A stretch of 64,000 bases of DNA from Streptomyces sp. NA04227 (GTDB lineage: Bacteria; Actinomycetota; Actinomycetes; Streptomycetales; Streptomycetaceae). This document shows positions 1 to 8,488 of the stretch, in pieces. The DNA lies in NCBI RefSeq assembly GCF_013364195.1, contig NZ_CP054918.1:5817001-5881000 (forward strand), written 5' to 3'. Within the stretch, counting starts at the first letter, position 1; the number at the start of each line of letters is the position of its first letter. The translations under genes were made by a program, and so were the position numbers. A model generated the notes under the pieces. It was given only the letters and a program-made list of their open reading frames with translations, did no database searches and was not told the DNA's origin.

Positions 1-333
1 CCGTGCCCGGTGTGCCGGTGGCGCCGTGAGACGGGGTTCGGGGGCGGGGACGAGCGGGGGCGAGGGCTGCTCCGGGGAGTCGCCGGAAGAGGCCGCCGCA
101 GGTCCGGGGACACGCCCCGGAACGGCGGCCACCGGGCCGTCACCACCACTGTCCCCGTCCGCCGACATCCGGGCGGCCAGCCACAGGGCGTCCGCCAACT
201 CCTCGGCGGTGGGCGTGAGTTCGGCTTCCCGCAGCCGGGCGACGAGCGCGATCAGGGCGTGCCGCGCGGCCGGGGCGGCACCACCTGGGGTGTCCGTCCC
301 GGCCGGGCGCTCGTCCCTCGGGAAGCCGGTCAT
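1..333 (-). CDS. SAV_2336-like conflict-system protein, N-terminal part (truncated by window edge)
   Basis: The frame is open from an ATG at 333 to the window edge, so only about 111 residues are visible. Residues 26-52 form an amphipathic helical segment containing TAEELADALWLAARM, which I recognise as resembling the start of Streptomyces SAV_2336-type proteins; a Pro/Ala-rich linker follows. It starts 7 bases after the stop of the MoxR-type ATPase gene, so the two are probably translationally coupled. In known systems of this type the partner beyond the ATPase is usually a large protein carrying a vWA or other signalling/effector region, but that part lies outside the window. The family call rests on a short segment and is tentative; the existence of the gene is well supported by open frame and codon use. 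Confidence 0.6.
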   Translation of the reverse strand, partial: MTGFPRDERPAGTDTPGGAAPAARHALIALVARLREAELTPTAEELADALWLAARMSADGDSGGDGPVAAVPGRVPGPAAASSGDSPEQPSPPLVPAPEPRLTAPPAHRAR

Positions 334-340
334 GTCGTCG

Positions 341-1342
341 CTACCGTGGCCCGCGGTCCAGTGGCCGCATCAGGAGCCCCGCGATCTCCTCGCGGCGCCT
401 TGGCTCCTGCCGTGCGGTGTGCTGGGCCAGGAAGATGGCGTTCAGGAGCTGGTCGGTGGGCCGCAGCGCACCGTCCGACTCGGCCTGGGTGAACTGGCCG
501 ACGAGGTCGAGGTTCTCGTCGTAGGACTCGGCGCCGAAGTGGGCCAGGATCATCGCGGCGAGCCGCTGGTCGCGCGGCGGTTCCAGATCCAGCGGGACAC
601 AGCGGCGCAGCAGCGGGGCGGGGAACTCGCGCTCGCGGTTGCTGGTCATCACCACGACGGGGAACGCGCGACAGCGCACCCGGCCGCCGGTGACCGGCAC
701 CCGGCGGCCGTCGTCGGTGAGCACGTGCACGGTCTCCTGGCCCGGCCGGTCGGCGATGCGTTCCAGCTCCGGGATGCCGAACTCGCCCTCCTCCAGGACG
801 TTCAGGAGGTCGTTGGGCAGGTCGATGTCGCTCTTGTCGAGCTCGTCGATGAGCAGCACCCGGGGCCGGTCGGTGGCCAGGAGCGCGGTGCCCAGCGGCC
901 CGAGCCGGAGGTAGCGGCCGATGTCCTCGGCCTGGCCCGAGCCGAGCTGGTTGTCCTGGAGCCGCCCGATCGCGTCGTAGGTGTAGAGCCCGTCCTTGAG
1001 TTCGCTGCGGCTGACCACGGCCCACTGCAGGACCCGGCCGAGCCCGAGTTCGTGCGCCAGGGAGTGGGCGAGCGTGCTCTTGCCGGAGCCCGGCTCGCCG
1101 GTGACCAGGAGGGGGCGGCGCAAGTAGAGGGCGGCGTTGACGAGTTCGAGGGTCTCGGTCTCCTGTACCGGCATGGGTACCGGGGACTCGCCGAGCCGCC
1201 GCAGCGAGGCGCTGTCCAGCGGCGGCACCTCGTACTCCACCGGCTCGGCGTCGAAGGCGCGCCACGGCGGCGGGGCGGGCAGCCGGCCGATCCGGCCGGG
1301 ATCGGGGCCGCCTGCGCCCTGGTAGACGAACCATCCGGTCAC
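341..1342 (-). CDS. MoxR-type AAA+ ATPase of a VMAP/trypsin-associated system
   Basis: A 333-residue AAA+ ATPase of the MoxR kind, expected to use ATP hydrolysis to remodel or activate a partner protein. Walker A GEPGSGKS lies at residues 82-89, Walker B RVLLIDEL at 161-168, the sensor-1 stretch MTSNRER near 232-238, and arginine-finger candidates in PLLRRC near 243-248. The start chosen is a GTG at 1342 preceded by GAGGAG; an upstream in-frame start would add 65 residues of unlikely composition without a ribosome site. The gene lies between the trypsin/VMAP-C gene (247-base gap upstream) and the SAV_2336-like gene. The MoxR-trypsin-Trypco neighbourhood matches the NTP-dependent conflict systems described by comparative genomics; the biological trigger is unknown. 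Confidence 0.88.
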   Translation of the reverse strand: MTGWFVYQGAGGPDPGRIGRLPAPPPWRAFDAEPVEYEVPPLDSASLRRLGESPVPMPVQETETLELVNAALYLRRPLLVTGEPGSGKSTLAHSLAHELGLGRVLQWAVVSRSELKDGLYTYDAIGRLQDNQLGSGQAEDIGRYLRLGPLGTALLATDRPRVLLIDELDKSDIDLPNDLLNVLEEGEFGIPELERIADRPGQETVHVLTDDGRRVPVTGGRVRCRAFPVVVMTSNREREFPAPLLRRCVPLDLEPPRDQRLAAMILAHFGAESYDENLDLVGQFTQAESDGALRPTDQLLNAIFLAQHTARQEPRRREEIAGLLMRPLDRGPR

Positions 1343-1589
1343 GGCTTGCTCCTCGTCGACGGTCGGTGGCTGACCACGAACTGGCCGACAGGGCGGCGGG
1401 CACCCACAACGGGCCCCTGGGAATGTACCCACCCAGCGCCAGGTAACAGTTGATTTCCGGCCATACAGCCATGCTGTTTTGGCCCTTCGCAGTCCGAGTC
1501 GTAGGGGGACTGCCGGGTCGTACGGGACGGAGGGCACGTACCGGGGCGCGTACCCGAGCGGGTGCGCGGCGGCGTGCGGAGGCGGCCCG

Positions 1590-3647
1590 TCACGGCGGGG
1601 AATCCGCGGGCTCGGCGTCCTCGGGCGGCAGCGGCCGGTCGGGGTCGTCGTAGAGCAGGGCGACCGGTTCGGCCCAGCGCAGCCCGTCGTGGCCGCGGCT
1701 GATGTCGTGCCGGATGTGCCGCAGCCGGTCGGGCAGTTCGGCCGGTGAGCAGAGATCCCCGAACAACCGCTCCACTCCCGCGTGCAGGTCCTCGCAGTCC
1801 GCGTGGCAGCCGCCGACCGCGTGCCCCTCGATGTCCCACAGCGCCATGCCGTGCCCGCTGTCCAGCGCCAGCCGCATCACCTTGCGGCCGAGACCGCGCC
1901 CGGCGGGCCTGCACATCACGGGCACGCTGGTGGCCGCGAGACCGTGGAAGTACCGCCCCCGCGGCTCCCGGTCCCGCTCGGGCACCCGCTGCGCGACCCA
2001 CTCCCGCGCGGCACCGGACCGCTGCCAGCGGTCCGCCCAGTCCCGACCCGTACCGCCGGCCTCGCCCGCCCCGTCCGGCTCGGCCGGATTTCCACCGGCG
2101 CCACGGCGCGCGAGGTCGCGCAGCACGACACAGCGTTGCGTACCCAGGCGCGCGGTCTCGTACAGCTTCGGTACCTCCTCCAGGTGCCAGCGGTGCGCCT
2201 GGAGGTCGAAGTGCTCGGCGGGCAGGGCGATTTCCAGCGGTACGGCCGCGCCCTCGGCGTCCTCGCGGGCGAGGGTGTCCCGCAACGGCTCGCGCAGCGC
2301 GGGCAGCAGGTCGCGCGGCAGCACGCCCTCGCCCGAGTAGTCCTCGCCGGTCATCTCCCGCTCGCCGCCGTGGGCACCCTCGTTGACCCAGATCTGCCAG
2401 TGGAAGCGGGTGGGCCTGGAGCCGATCACGGGGTCGAGCAGGACGGTTACGGTCGGGCCCTGGCCGGGTCCGGGGTAACGCACCACCACGCGGTCGCCGT
2501 CGCCGGGCAGCGGCCGCAGCTCGGCGGGCAGCCGTGCGTCGGTGACCAGCGCGTGCAGCGCCGTGCGCTCGTCCTCCGCGAGCCGTTCCGTCACGAACTC
2601 CTCGAGCCGTCCGGTGTCGCCGCCCCGGCAGCGTACGTACTCCGCGACCAGCCGCAGATAGTGCAGGAAGGGGAGCATGTCCCCCGGCTGCGGGGTGTCG
2701 TAGAGCAGTCCGTGGCCGTCGCGCCAGGTGTGCAGGGCGGGCAGGGTGCCCGGTATCCGGCCGCCGCGCACCTTGCGGACCAGCTTGGCGACCGACAACG
2801 GCGTCGCGGGCGGGGCCAGTTCGGCGAGCAGGCGCAGGGCCCTGCGGCGGTCCTTGGCGGTCCAGCGGTCGGGGCCCGGGTGGGCGTCGCCGCGGGCCAG
2901 CCGGTGCTGTTCACCCGCCCAGGTGTAGCCGGTGGGGCCACCGGACGGGCCGCCGTGCCAGCGGTCGTGCCCGTCCATCACCTCGCCGTAGATCTCCTTG
3001 AACTGCCGCAGCGCGGGCAGCGCGACGGCCATACCGCCGTCGCGTTCCTTGCGCCGCGACTTGATCAGCCCGACCACGGCCCCGGTGTACGGGTCGAGCA
3101 GCGGGCCGCCGGAGACCCCCTTGGGGAAGGACACCTCGGGCTTGAACCGCAGCCCCCAGTCACCGTCGCGCACATTGATCTCGGCGTCCGCGCTCCACGG
3201 CTTGGCCCAGGGCTCCAGGTCCTGCGGCTGGTAGCCATAGGCCACCACGTCGCCGATGTGCCGCAGCGCCCGGTCCGCGAGCCATACACACTCGTGCGGG
3301 ACGTCCGCCTCCACCAGCCGCAGCAGCGCGAGGTCCTGCTCCGGCGGCAGCGGCAGGTGCGCGCCCTCCGGTGACGCACGCAGGGTCCGCCGGGCGGCCT
3401 CCGGGAGGAAGGCCAGCCGGGCGGCCACCGGGATGCCGTCGTTGAAGTCGGCTCCCCGTACGGCGAGTTGACGCTCCGGATCCCGGGCGATCTCCGGTGC
3501 GAGCACATGGGCGCAGGTCAGGATCAGGCCCGGCGCGACGAAGAACCCGCTCCCCCACATCGCGCCGTCGCCCTTGGCGCCGCCGTCCAGGAGGTGCACG
3601 GTCGCGGCCCGGGCGAGCGTGTCCAGACGCGGATCCGGCTCAGGCAT
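1590..3647 (-). CDS. Trypsin-like serine protease fused to a VMAP-C-type domain
   Basis: A 685-residue protein. Residues 1-220 are a trypsin/DegP-like protease with an apparently complete triad: His47 in LTCAHV, Asp105 in EQDLALL and Ser179 in GVSGGPLLD. No signal peptide is seen, so it should act in the cytoplasm. A helical segment (about 260-340) resembles the effector-associated adaptor regions of conflict systems, and the C-terminal part (about 400-670), ending in GLRWAEPVALLYDDPDR, resembles the C-terminal vWA-MoxR-associated protein domain (VMAP-C). The ATG at 3647 overlaps the end of the Trypco-like gene by 8 bases. Expected role: a switchable protease activated within a complex with the neighbouring AAA+ ATPase. 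Substrate and trigger cannot be read from sequence. Confidence 0.85.
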   Translation of the reverse strand: MPEPDPRLDTLARAATVHLLDGGAKGDGAMWGSGFFVAPGLILTCAHVLAPEIARDPERQLAVRGADFNDGIPVAARLAFLPEAARRTLRASPEGAHLPLPPEQDLALLRLVEADVPHECVWLADRALRHIGDVVAYGYQPQDLEPWAKPWSADAEINVRDGDWGLRFKPEVSFPKGVSGGPLLDPYTGAVVGLIKSRRKERDGGMAVALPALRQFKEIYGEVMDGHDRWHGGPSGGPTGYTWAGEQHRLARGDAHPGPDRWTAKDRRRALRLLAELAPPATPLSVAKLVRKVRGGRIPGTLPALHTWRDGHGLLYDTPQPGDMLPFLHYLRLVAEYVRCRGGDTGRLEEFVTERLAEDERTALHALVTDARLPAELRPLPGDGDRVVVRYPGPGQGPTVTVLLDPVIGSRPTRFHWQIWVNEGAHGGEREMTGEDYSGEGVLPRDLLPALREPLRDTLAREDAEGAAVPLEIALPAEHFDLQAHRWHLEEVPKLYETARLGTQRCVVLRDLARRGAGGNPAEPDGAGEAGGTGRDWADRWQRSGAAREWVAQRVPERDREPRGRYFHGLAATSVPVMCRPAGRGLGRKVMRLALDSGHGMALWDIEGHAVGGCHADCEDLHAGVERLFGDLCSPAELPDRLRHIRHDISRGHDGLRWAEPVALLYDDPDRPLPPEDAEPADSPP

Positions 3648-4320
3648 GCGGCTCGTTCGGCGGTGCGGGCGGCCTGGCCGGGGGCGGAGGCGGGGGTGTC
3701 ACCGGGGGCGCGGGCGGCAGGGGCGGTTCGGGGGCCTGCGCGGGTACGGGCGCGGGCGGCGGCGCGGGGTTCGGGGCGGCCGCCGGGGCGGGGGCCGTTC
3801 CCGCGGCCGGATCGTGCACCACAGCGGCCTCGGGAGCGGGAGTTCGGGAGGCAGACGTGCCCGCGGCCTCCGAGGAGTCCGTCGCGGAGGAGTCCGTCGC
3901 GGAGGAGTCCGTCGCGGAGGAGTCCGTCGCCGAAGTGTCCGATTCCGACGCGTCCGATGCCGCAGCCGCCCGGTCCCGGCCCGGCCGGGTGGGCGCCCCG
4001 CGCTCGCCGAACCGCCAGGTGAGGGTGACCTGTACGGAGGCCTTCGCCTCGCCCTCGGCGAGGATGGCCACGACCTTGCCCGGTTTGGCGGTCAGTTCGA
4101 CGCCGAAGGTGAGGGCCGCCTCGTCGGGCGCGACCGCGGCGGCGGCGTCCAGGACGGACGAACCCACGCCCCGGATCAGCTCGCCGAGTTCCTCCACCCG
4201 CGCGGCCACCGTGTCCCGTACGCCGACGTCCTCGTCGTCCTCGCCGTACGCGGCCCCCGGACTGACCCGGGCGTACACCACCTGGCCGCCGGGCAGCTCG
4301 ATCCGCTGCACGTACCCCAC
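3640..4320 (-). CDS. Trypsin-co-occurring domain (Trypco1 / CU044_2847-like) protein
   Basis: About 226 residues. The first ~110 form a compact beta-rich domain starting VGYVQRIELPGGQ and ending VQVTLTWRFG, which I recognise as the small domain that typically sits beside trypsin genes in actinobacterial conflict systems. The remainder is low complexity: an Ala/Ser/Asp region containing four consecutive TDSSA-type repeats and a proline-rich tail, suggesting a flexible tether. The GTG start at 4320 was chosen because the domain begins there; the frame remains open upstream to 4719 but that stretch runs antisense through the next gene. The ribosome site is weak (GGGGGCAGG). It is the first gene of the four-gene minus-strand cassette and overlaps the protease gene by 8 bases. 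Confidence 0.75.
   Translation of the reverse strand: MGYVQRIELPGGQVVYARVSPGAAYGEDDEDVGVRDTVAARVEELGELIRGVGSSVLDAAAAVAPDEAALTFGVELTAKPGKVVAILAEGEAKASVQVTLTWRFGERGAPTRPGRDRAAAASDASESDTSATDSSATDSSATDSSATDSSEAAGTSASRTPAPEAAVVHDPAAGTAPAPAAAPNPAPPPAPVPAQAPEPPLPPAPPVTPPPPPPARPPAPPNEPHA
3873..3932 (-). repeat. 15-bp tandem repeat, four copies, coding
   Basis: Four consecutive near-identical copies of a 15-base unit (plus strand GAGGAGTCCGTCGCG) lie inside the Trypco-like gene and encode repeated Ser-Ala-Thr-Asp-Ser. In-frame expansion or contraction would change linker length without disrupting the gene. Confidence 0.9.
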
Positions 4321-4576
4321 GGCCTGCCCCCGTCCGTCGCCCCCGTCGCGGCGCCCCGGACCGGGGCGCCCGACCGCTGGTGTCCGTATCCGATCCAGGT
4401 GCCGCGGCGCACGACGCCCACGCTCCGTTGTCCGTTGCGTGCGCGCGGTCCGCGAGGGATCTGCCGTGAGGGTACTGGCCTGCGCAGTTGCCCGCGAGGC
4501 TCCGGCCGACGGAATCCGGCCAAGTCCGCGCGGCCTACCATGAACGTCTGAGACGTTCTGGCACCAGGAGCATGAG

Positions 4577-4759
4577 TTGTACTTCACCGACCGTGGCATC
4601 GAGGAGCTGGCGAGGCGGCGCGGCGAGGAGGAGGTCAGCTTCGACTGGCTTGCCGAACAGCTGCGCACCTTCGTCGACCTGAACCCCGACTTCGAGGTAC
4701 CGGTCGAACGACTCGCCACCTGGCTGGCCCGGCTGGACGACGACGAGGACGACGAGTAG
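4577..4759 (+). CDS. Small conserved acidic protein (DUF6104-like)
   Basis: A 60-residue protein beginning with a TTG start; AGGAG sits 6 bases upstream, which decides the start. The sequence MYFTDRGIEELARRRGEEEV then a helix rich in Leu/Glu and a terminal Asp/Glu tail matches a small protein I recall as highly conserved across Streptomyces (DUF6104). No catalytic motif, signal or membrane segment is present. It is divergent from the conflict cassette and convergent with the SGNH hydrolase gene, so it is probably monocistronic. Function unknown. Confidence 0.85.
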   Translation: MYFTDRGIEELARRRGEEEVSFDWLAEQLRTFVDLNPDFEVPVERLATWLARLDDDEDDE

Positions 4760-4763
4760 GCGG

Positions 4764-4803
4764 GCGGAGGGGAAGGGATACACGTACCCCTTCCCCCTCC
4801 GCT
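4764..4803. terminator. Bidirectional terminator between convergent genes
   Basis: GGAGGGGAAGGG and its complement CCCCTTCCCCCTCC flank a short loop between the converging DUF6104-like and SGNH hydrolase genes. There is no U tract, as is common in Streptomyces. Confidence 0.65.
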
Positions 4804-4823
4804 CCCCCGCTCCGGCGCTCAGC

Positions 4824-5774
4824 TCACCCGGCCGGGTTCCCCGGCGTCGCCCCGTCCGCCCGGATCGCCTCGGCGAGTGCGGTGCCCAGGGCCGCCGAGC
4901 CCTTGCCGCTCGGGTGCAGTGGGGCGGCCGGGCTGGTCGGGATCAGGCCCTCCAGGTGGCGGTCGCCGGGTGCGGCGCAGCTGTCGTGGCCCTCGGTCGC
5001 GGCGAATCCGTCCACGAACACGGCGTTGTGCGCGGCGGCCTGTTCGCGCAGGGCGGCGCTGAGCTTGTTCACGGTGCCTTGGACGTAATCGGCGTCGCGG
5101 GCCCAGATCGGCTGGGTGGGATAGCAGCCGCCCTTGCGGATGTAGTCGCCGTAGCCGACCACGAAGACCCGGGCGGCCGGGGCCCGGCGGTGGATCTCGT
5201 CCAGCGCCTCGCCCAGCCGGGGCGCCCAGTCGGCGATGTCCTCGGCCAGCTGGTCGCGGCCGCCCGAAGTGAAGCGGTCGGCGCAGCTGGCCCCGACCGG
5301 CTCCGGCAGCGCGTTCAGACAGCTCAGGGCCGCGGTGACAAGACCGTTGTCGTTGCCGCCGATGGTCAGGCTGACCAGGTCGGTGCCGGGTCCGAGCGCC
5401 TCGTACTGCGGTGCGACGAAGCCGAATTGACGGCTCGCGAAGTGGTCGAGGGTCGCACCCGAGCAGCTGACGTCGTTGAGCCGGGCACCGATCCGCTCGG
5501 CCGCCACGTCCGGATATCCGGCCTTGGAGGCGAGGCAGGCGGGCCGCGAGAGGTCGATCGCGGGCACCAGCGGCGCGGCCGCGAAGGAGTCGCCGAGCGC
5601 GACGTAGTCAGGTGCCGCGTCCGCGGAGGCCTGGGCCTGCGCGGGCGCCGCGCCGAGGGCCGTGCAGAGCAGGGCCGCGCATCCGGCGACGGCGGTGACG
5701 AGCGGACGCGCACCGCGGCGGGCCCGCGGCGCGGCCGTGGTGGTCGAACGGGATGTGAAGGGGCGGGACGGCAT
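4824..5774 (-). CDS. Secreted SGNH/GDSL-type hydrolase (esterase/lipase)
   Basis: A 316-residue exported hydrolase. Residues 1-48 are a signal peptide with an arginine-rich n-region (RARRGARPL), a hydrophobic core and an AxA cleavage region (APAQAQASA). Block I ALGDSF gives catalytic Ser63, block III IGGNDNG gives the oxyanion Asn, and HPSGKG near the C-terminus gives the catalytic His. Several cysteines could form disulfides as in Streptomyces extracellular lipases of this fold. The ATG at 5774 has GAGGAG upstream. It is divergent from the PucR-type regulator gene. Substrate is most likely a lipid or acetylated ester; precise specificity cannot be inferred. Confidence 0.88.
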   Translation of the reverse strand: MPSRPFTSRSTTTAAPRARRGARPLVTAVAGCAALLCTALGAAPAQAQASADAAPDYVALGDSFAAAPLVPAIDLSRPACLASKAGYPDVAAERIGARLNDVSCSGATLDHFASRQFGFVAPQYEALGPGTDLVSLTIGGNDNGLVTAALSCLNALPEPVGASCADRFTSGGRDQLAEDIADWAPRLGEALDEIHRRAPAARVFVVGYGDYIRKGGCYPTQPIWARDADYVQGTVNKLSAALREQAAAHNAVFVDGFAATEGHDSCAAPGDRHLEGLIPTSPAAPLHPSGKGSAALGTALAEAIRADGATPGNPAG

Positions 5775-6066
5775 GGGCACTCCTCGGTTCGGCTTGTGCG
5801 GGACACCAAAGGACGCGCTGTGCGCGGAGGATGAGGGATTTCCGGACGGCAGGCCGGGGACAGCGCCCCGCCTGCACAGCGATTCCGGCGCTCGCCATCC
5901 TCGCGCGCCGGCCGCACGGGAGCGCCGGGACGGCGGACAGGCTTTGCACGCTCCGTGTTGTGCGGGATCACAAATGATCATCCAGGCATCGTGCGTACGT
6001 CCGGGATCTGGTGCCACGCACCACGCCCGTGTTACCCCTGGGTACGACCCAAGGGAGGTGGTCCGG

Positions 6067-7344
6067 ATGAACGAGCACGGCACGGTGCCGCGCACACTCG
6101 CCCACGGCGAGGCGCTGACCATAGCCGGGCGTCCGCTCCACGAACTCCTGCTGGAGCACTCGCGCGAGCTGGTCGGCCTGGTCGTCGTACGGCTGGCCGA
6201 GACGGTGCCCACCTACGCGGCCCTGCCCCGCGAGGCACTGCGTGGCGAGATCGCGTCCATCGTGGAACTCAACGTGGCCATGTGCGCCGAGGTCCTGCGC
6301 ACCGGCAGCCTGCCCTCCACCGAGCAGCTCGACGCGCTGCGCGAGGCCGCGACCCGCAGGGCCGAGGAGGGCGTGGCGCTCGACGCCGTCGTCAGCGCCT
6401 ACCACGTCGGGCTCCAGCTCTGTCTGGACGAGGTGCTCGGCCGGGCGGGTCCGGACGACCTGCCCAGCGTCCTCGACGGGACGGCGTGGGTACTGCGGTT
6501 CCTCCAGGTGACGACCTCGGCGGCGTCCGGCGGTTATGTACTGGCGCACAAGTCGGCCGTCGGCGAGGAGTACACCGCACGCCAGGCCCTGCTGTCGGCG
6601 CTGCTCGACGGCGGCCCCGCACAGGACACGGCGGCCCGGGCCGGTCTGGCCCTCCCGGAGTGCTATCTGGTGCTGTCCCTCGGCGTGGGCCCGCACCCCG
6701 ACGAGCTGACCAGCGGCGTCGACTCCACGGTGGCCGCCCGGCGCAAGCTCCGGCGCCTGCGCGTGGAACTCGAACGGCACGTCGCGGGCGGGGTGTTGAC
6801 CATGCTGACCGCCGAGGGCGGCCTGGCCCTCGTGCCGTACGGAACCCTGCCCGAGAAGCTCGGCCCCAGGGACTGGCAGTGGCTCGCGGGCGTACTCGAC
6901 CATCTGGTCCGGGTCTGCGGCGCCGAGGTCACGGCGGGGGTGGCGGCGGCCGTACCGGACGACGTGCCGCAGGCCGTGCGACTGAGCGCCGAAGTACGGG
7001 AGGTGGCCGGGGTGTTCGACCGCGGCCCCGGCCTGCACCGCCTCGACGACCTGCTCCTGGAGTACCAGCTCACCCGCCCCGGGCCGGCCCGCGCCCGGCT
7101 CGCCGCGCTCCTGGAACCGTTGTCCGCGCGGCCCGACCTGCTGCACACCCTGCGGACCCACCTCGACAGCTCCCTCGACCGCCGGGTGGCCGCCGCCCGT
7201 CTCCAGGTCCACCCCAACACGGTCGACTACCGCCTGCGCAAGGTCGCCCTGCTCACCGGACTCGACACCGGCGATCCGGCGGACGTGCCCAGGGTCCGGG
7301 CGGCACTCGCGGCACTGGACGCGGCGGGACCGCCCGCGGTGTGA
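6067..7344 (+). CDS. PucR/CdaR-type transcriptional regulator
   Basis: A 425-residue regulator. The N-terminal half is helical and sensor-like, the middle carries a GGDEF-like fold region typical of CdaR regulators, and the C-terminal helix-turn-helix is the PucR type (RVAAARLQVHPNTVDYRLRK, near residues 378-397). The ATG at 6067 follows AAGGGAGGT at good spacing. The gene stands alone, divergent from the SGNH hydrolase, so a local target is possible but not demonstrated. Family members respond to small metabolites; the ligand here is unknown. Confidence 0.87.
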   Translation: MNEHGTVPRTLAHGEALTIAGRPLHELLLEHSRELVGLVVVRLAETVPTYAALPREALRGEIASIVELNVAMCAEVLRTGSLPSTEQLDALREAATRRAEEGVALDAVVSAYHVGLQLCLDEVLGRAGPDDLPSVLDGTAWVLRFLQVTTSAASGGYVLAHKSAVGEEYTARQALLSALLDGGPAQDTAARAGLALPECYLVLSLGVGPHPDELTSGVDSTVAARRKLRRLRVELERHVAGGVLTMLTAEGGLALVPYGTLPEKLGPRDWQWLAGVLDHLVRVCGAEVTAGVAAAVPDDVPQAVRLSAEVREVAGVFDRGPGLHRLDDLLLEYQLTRPGPARARLAALLEPLSARPDLLHTLRTHLDSSLDRRVAAARLQVHPNTVDYRLRKVALLTGLDTGDPADVPRVRAALAALDAAGPPAV

Positions 7345-7471
7345 GGGGCGGCGCGGGACGGCCGGAGGGAAATTTCAGGCGGTCGGCCATGGATGCCACT
7401 TGACGGAAATTCTCTCAAGTCACCCTGATGACAAGGGAGTTGGCTTGGCGTTGCCGCGCCTCGAAGGCGCT

Positions 7472-7500
7472 ACGGAGAGTGGCGGCGCCACTCGTCTCCG
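7472..7500 (+). terminator. Possible hairpin terminator after the PucR-type gene
   Basis: CGGAGAGTGGC and GCCACTCGTCTCCG can pair with a small bulge around a GGC centre. It lies between the PucR gene and the promoter of the next operon. Confidence 0.4.
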
Positions 7501-7510
7501 AAATCGGACC

Positions 7511-7560
7511 TTGACTTTCCGTGACCGCGATATATCGTGTGAGCAAGACGCGATAGTGCG
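7511..7560 (+). promoter_or_regulatory. Promoter with palindromic operator upstream of DUF4097-PadR operon
   Basis: TTGACT at 7511-7516 and TATCGT at 7533-7538 are 16 bases apart, fitting a primary-sigma promoter. The palindrome CGATATATCG (7528-7537) covers the -10 element and a half-related CGCGATAG follows at 7550-7557. AT-rich palindromes of this type are usual for PadR repressors, so the PadR encoded by this operon may autoregulate here (inference). Confidence 0.55.
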
Positions 7561-7611
7561 TGACGTTGTCAGCCGAGCATGAGCATTGGCGGGCCGAGGA
7601 GGTCAGTACCC

Positions 7612-8487
7612 ATGTCCGAACCCATGTCCGAGTGGTCCATCACCGAGCCCCGCAAGCTCGCCTTCGACGACGCACCAACGGCCCTGCACGTACGCGTGGT
7701 CAACGGCACGGTCAACGTCGTGGGCACCGAGGAGGGTTCCGCACGGCTCGAAGTCACCCGGATCGAGGGACCTCCGCTGAAGGTGAGTGACGAGGACGGC
7801 GTCCTGACCGTGGCCTACGAGGACCTTCCCTGGAAGGGCTTCCTCAAGTGGCTGGACCCCAGAGGTTGGCGCCGCAGCGCGGACATCTCGCTGGCCGTCC
7901 CCTCCCACACCCGCGTACGGATCGGAGTGGTCGCGGCGAGCGCGACGGTCTCGGGCGTACGGGCCACGACCGAGGTCCGGGGAGTCAGCGGCGACACCAC
8001 CCTGGTGGCGCTCTCCGGCCCGGTGACCGCCGAGACGGTCTCCGGAAACGTCGAGACCCAACGGGTCACCGGAGACCTGACCTTCCAGTCCGTCTCCGGC
8101 GACCTCACGGTGATGGAGGGCGCCGAGGGCTCGGTCACGGCGGAGTCGGTGAACGGCTCTGTCGTCGTGGACCTCGACCGCTCGCAGCGCCCCGCGCAGA
8201 TCGGGATCAACACCGTCTCGGGCGAGATCGCCCTACGGCTCGCAGAGCCCACGGACGCGGAGGTGGAGATCGGGACCACCTCGGGCACCGTCTCGAACGC
8301 CTTCGACGAGCTGCGCATCAGCGGCACTTGGGGCGCGAAACGGCTCTCCGGCAGGCTCGGCCCGGGCCGGGGCCGCCTGCGGGCGACCACGGTCTCCGGC
8401 CCGATCGCGCTGCTGCGCCGCCCGGCCGGCGAGGACTTCGCGACCCCCTCGGCCGCCAGAACGGCGCGCGACAGGAAGGCGGTCTGA
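7612..8487 (+). CDS. DUF4097-type beta-strand repeat protein
   Basis: A 291-residue protein dominated by short repeating beta strands with TVSG/SVSGD-type turns (from about residue 105 to 265), the pattern of DUF4097 putative adhesin/bactofilin-like right-handed beta folds. No signal peptide or membrane segment is seen, so a cytoplasmic location is likely. The ATG at 7612 with GAGGAGG upstream is preferred to an ATG 33 bases earlier. It ends one base before the PadR gene and forms an operon with it. In Streptomyces and other Gram-positives DUF4097 genes are often paired with PadR regulators; the function of the pair is not known. Confidence 0.85.
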   Translation: MSEPMSEWSITEPRKLAFDDAPTALHVRVVNGTVNVVGTEEGSARLEVTRIEGPPLKVSDEDGVLTVAYEDLPWKGFLKWLDPRGWRRSADISLAVPSHTRVRIGVVAASATVSGVRATTEVRGVSGDTTLVALSGPVTAETVSGNVETQRVTGDLTFQSVSGDLTVMEGAEGSVTAESVNGSVVVDLDRSQRPAQIGINTVSGEIALRLAEPTDAEVEIGTTSGTVSNAFDELRISGTWGAKRLSGRLGPGRGRLRATTVSGPIALLRRPAGEDFATPSAARTARDRKAV

Positions 8488-8488
8488 G

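Noticed and set aside
26..1453. 475-codon plus-strand open frame at the left edge
   Set aside because: It lies antisense to the MoxR ATPase and the SAV_2336-like gene, lacks a ribosome site and its Gly/Ala/Val/Arg-rich product has no domain; a typical shadow of GC-rich coding DNA.
1782..3374. 530-codon plus-strand frame opposite the trypsin/VMAP-C gene
   Set aside because: Antisense shadow with no recognisable motif, while the minus strand has an intact protease triad.
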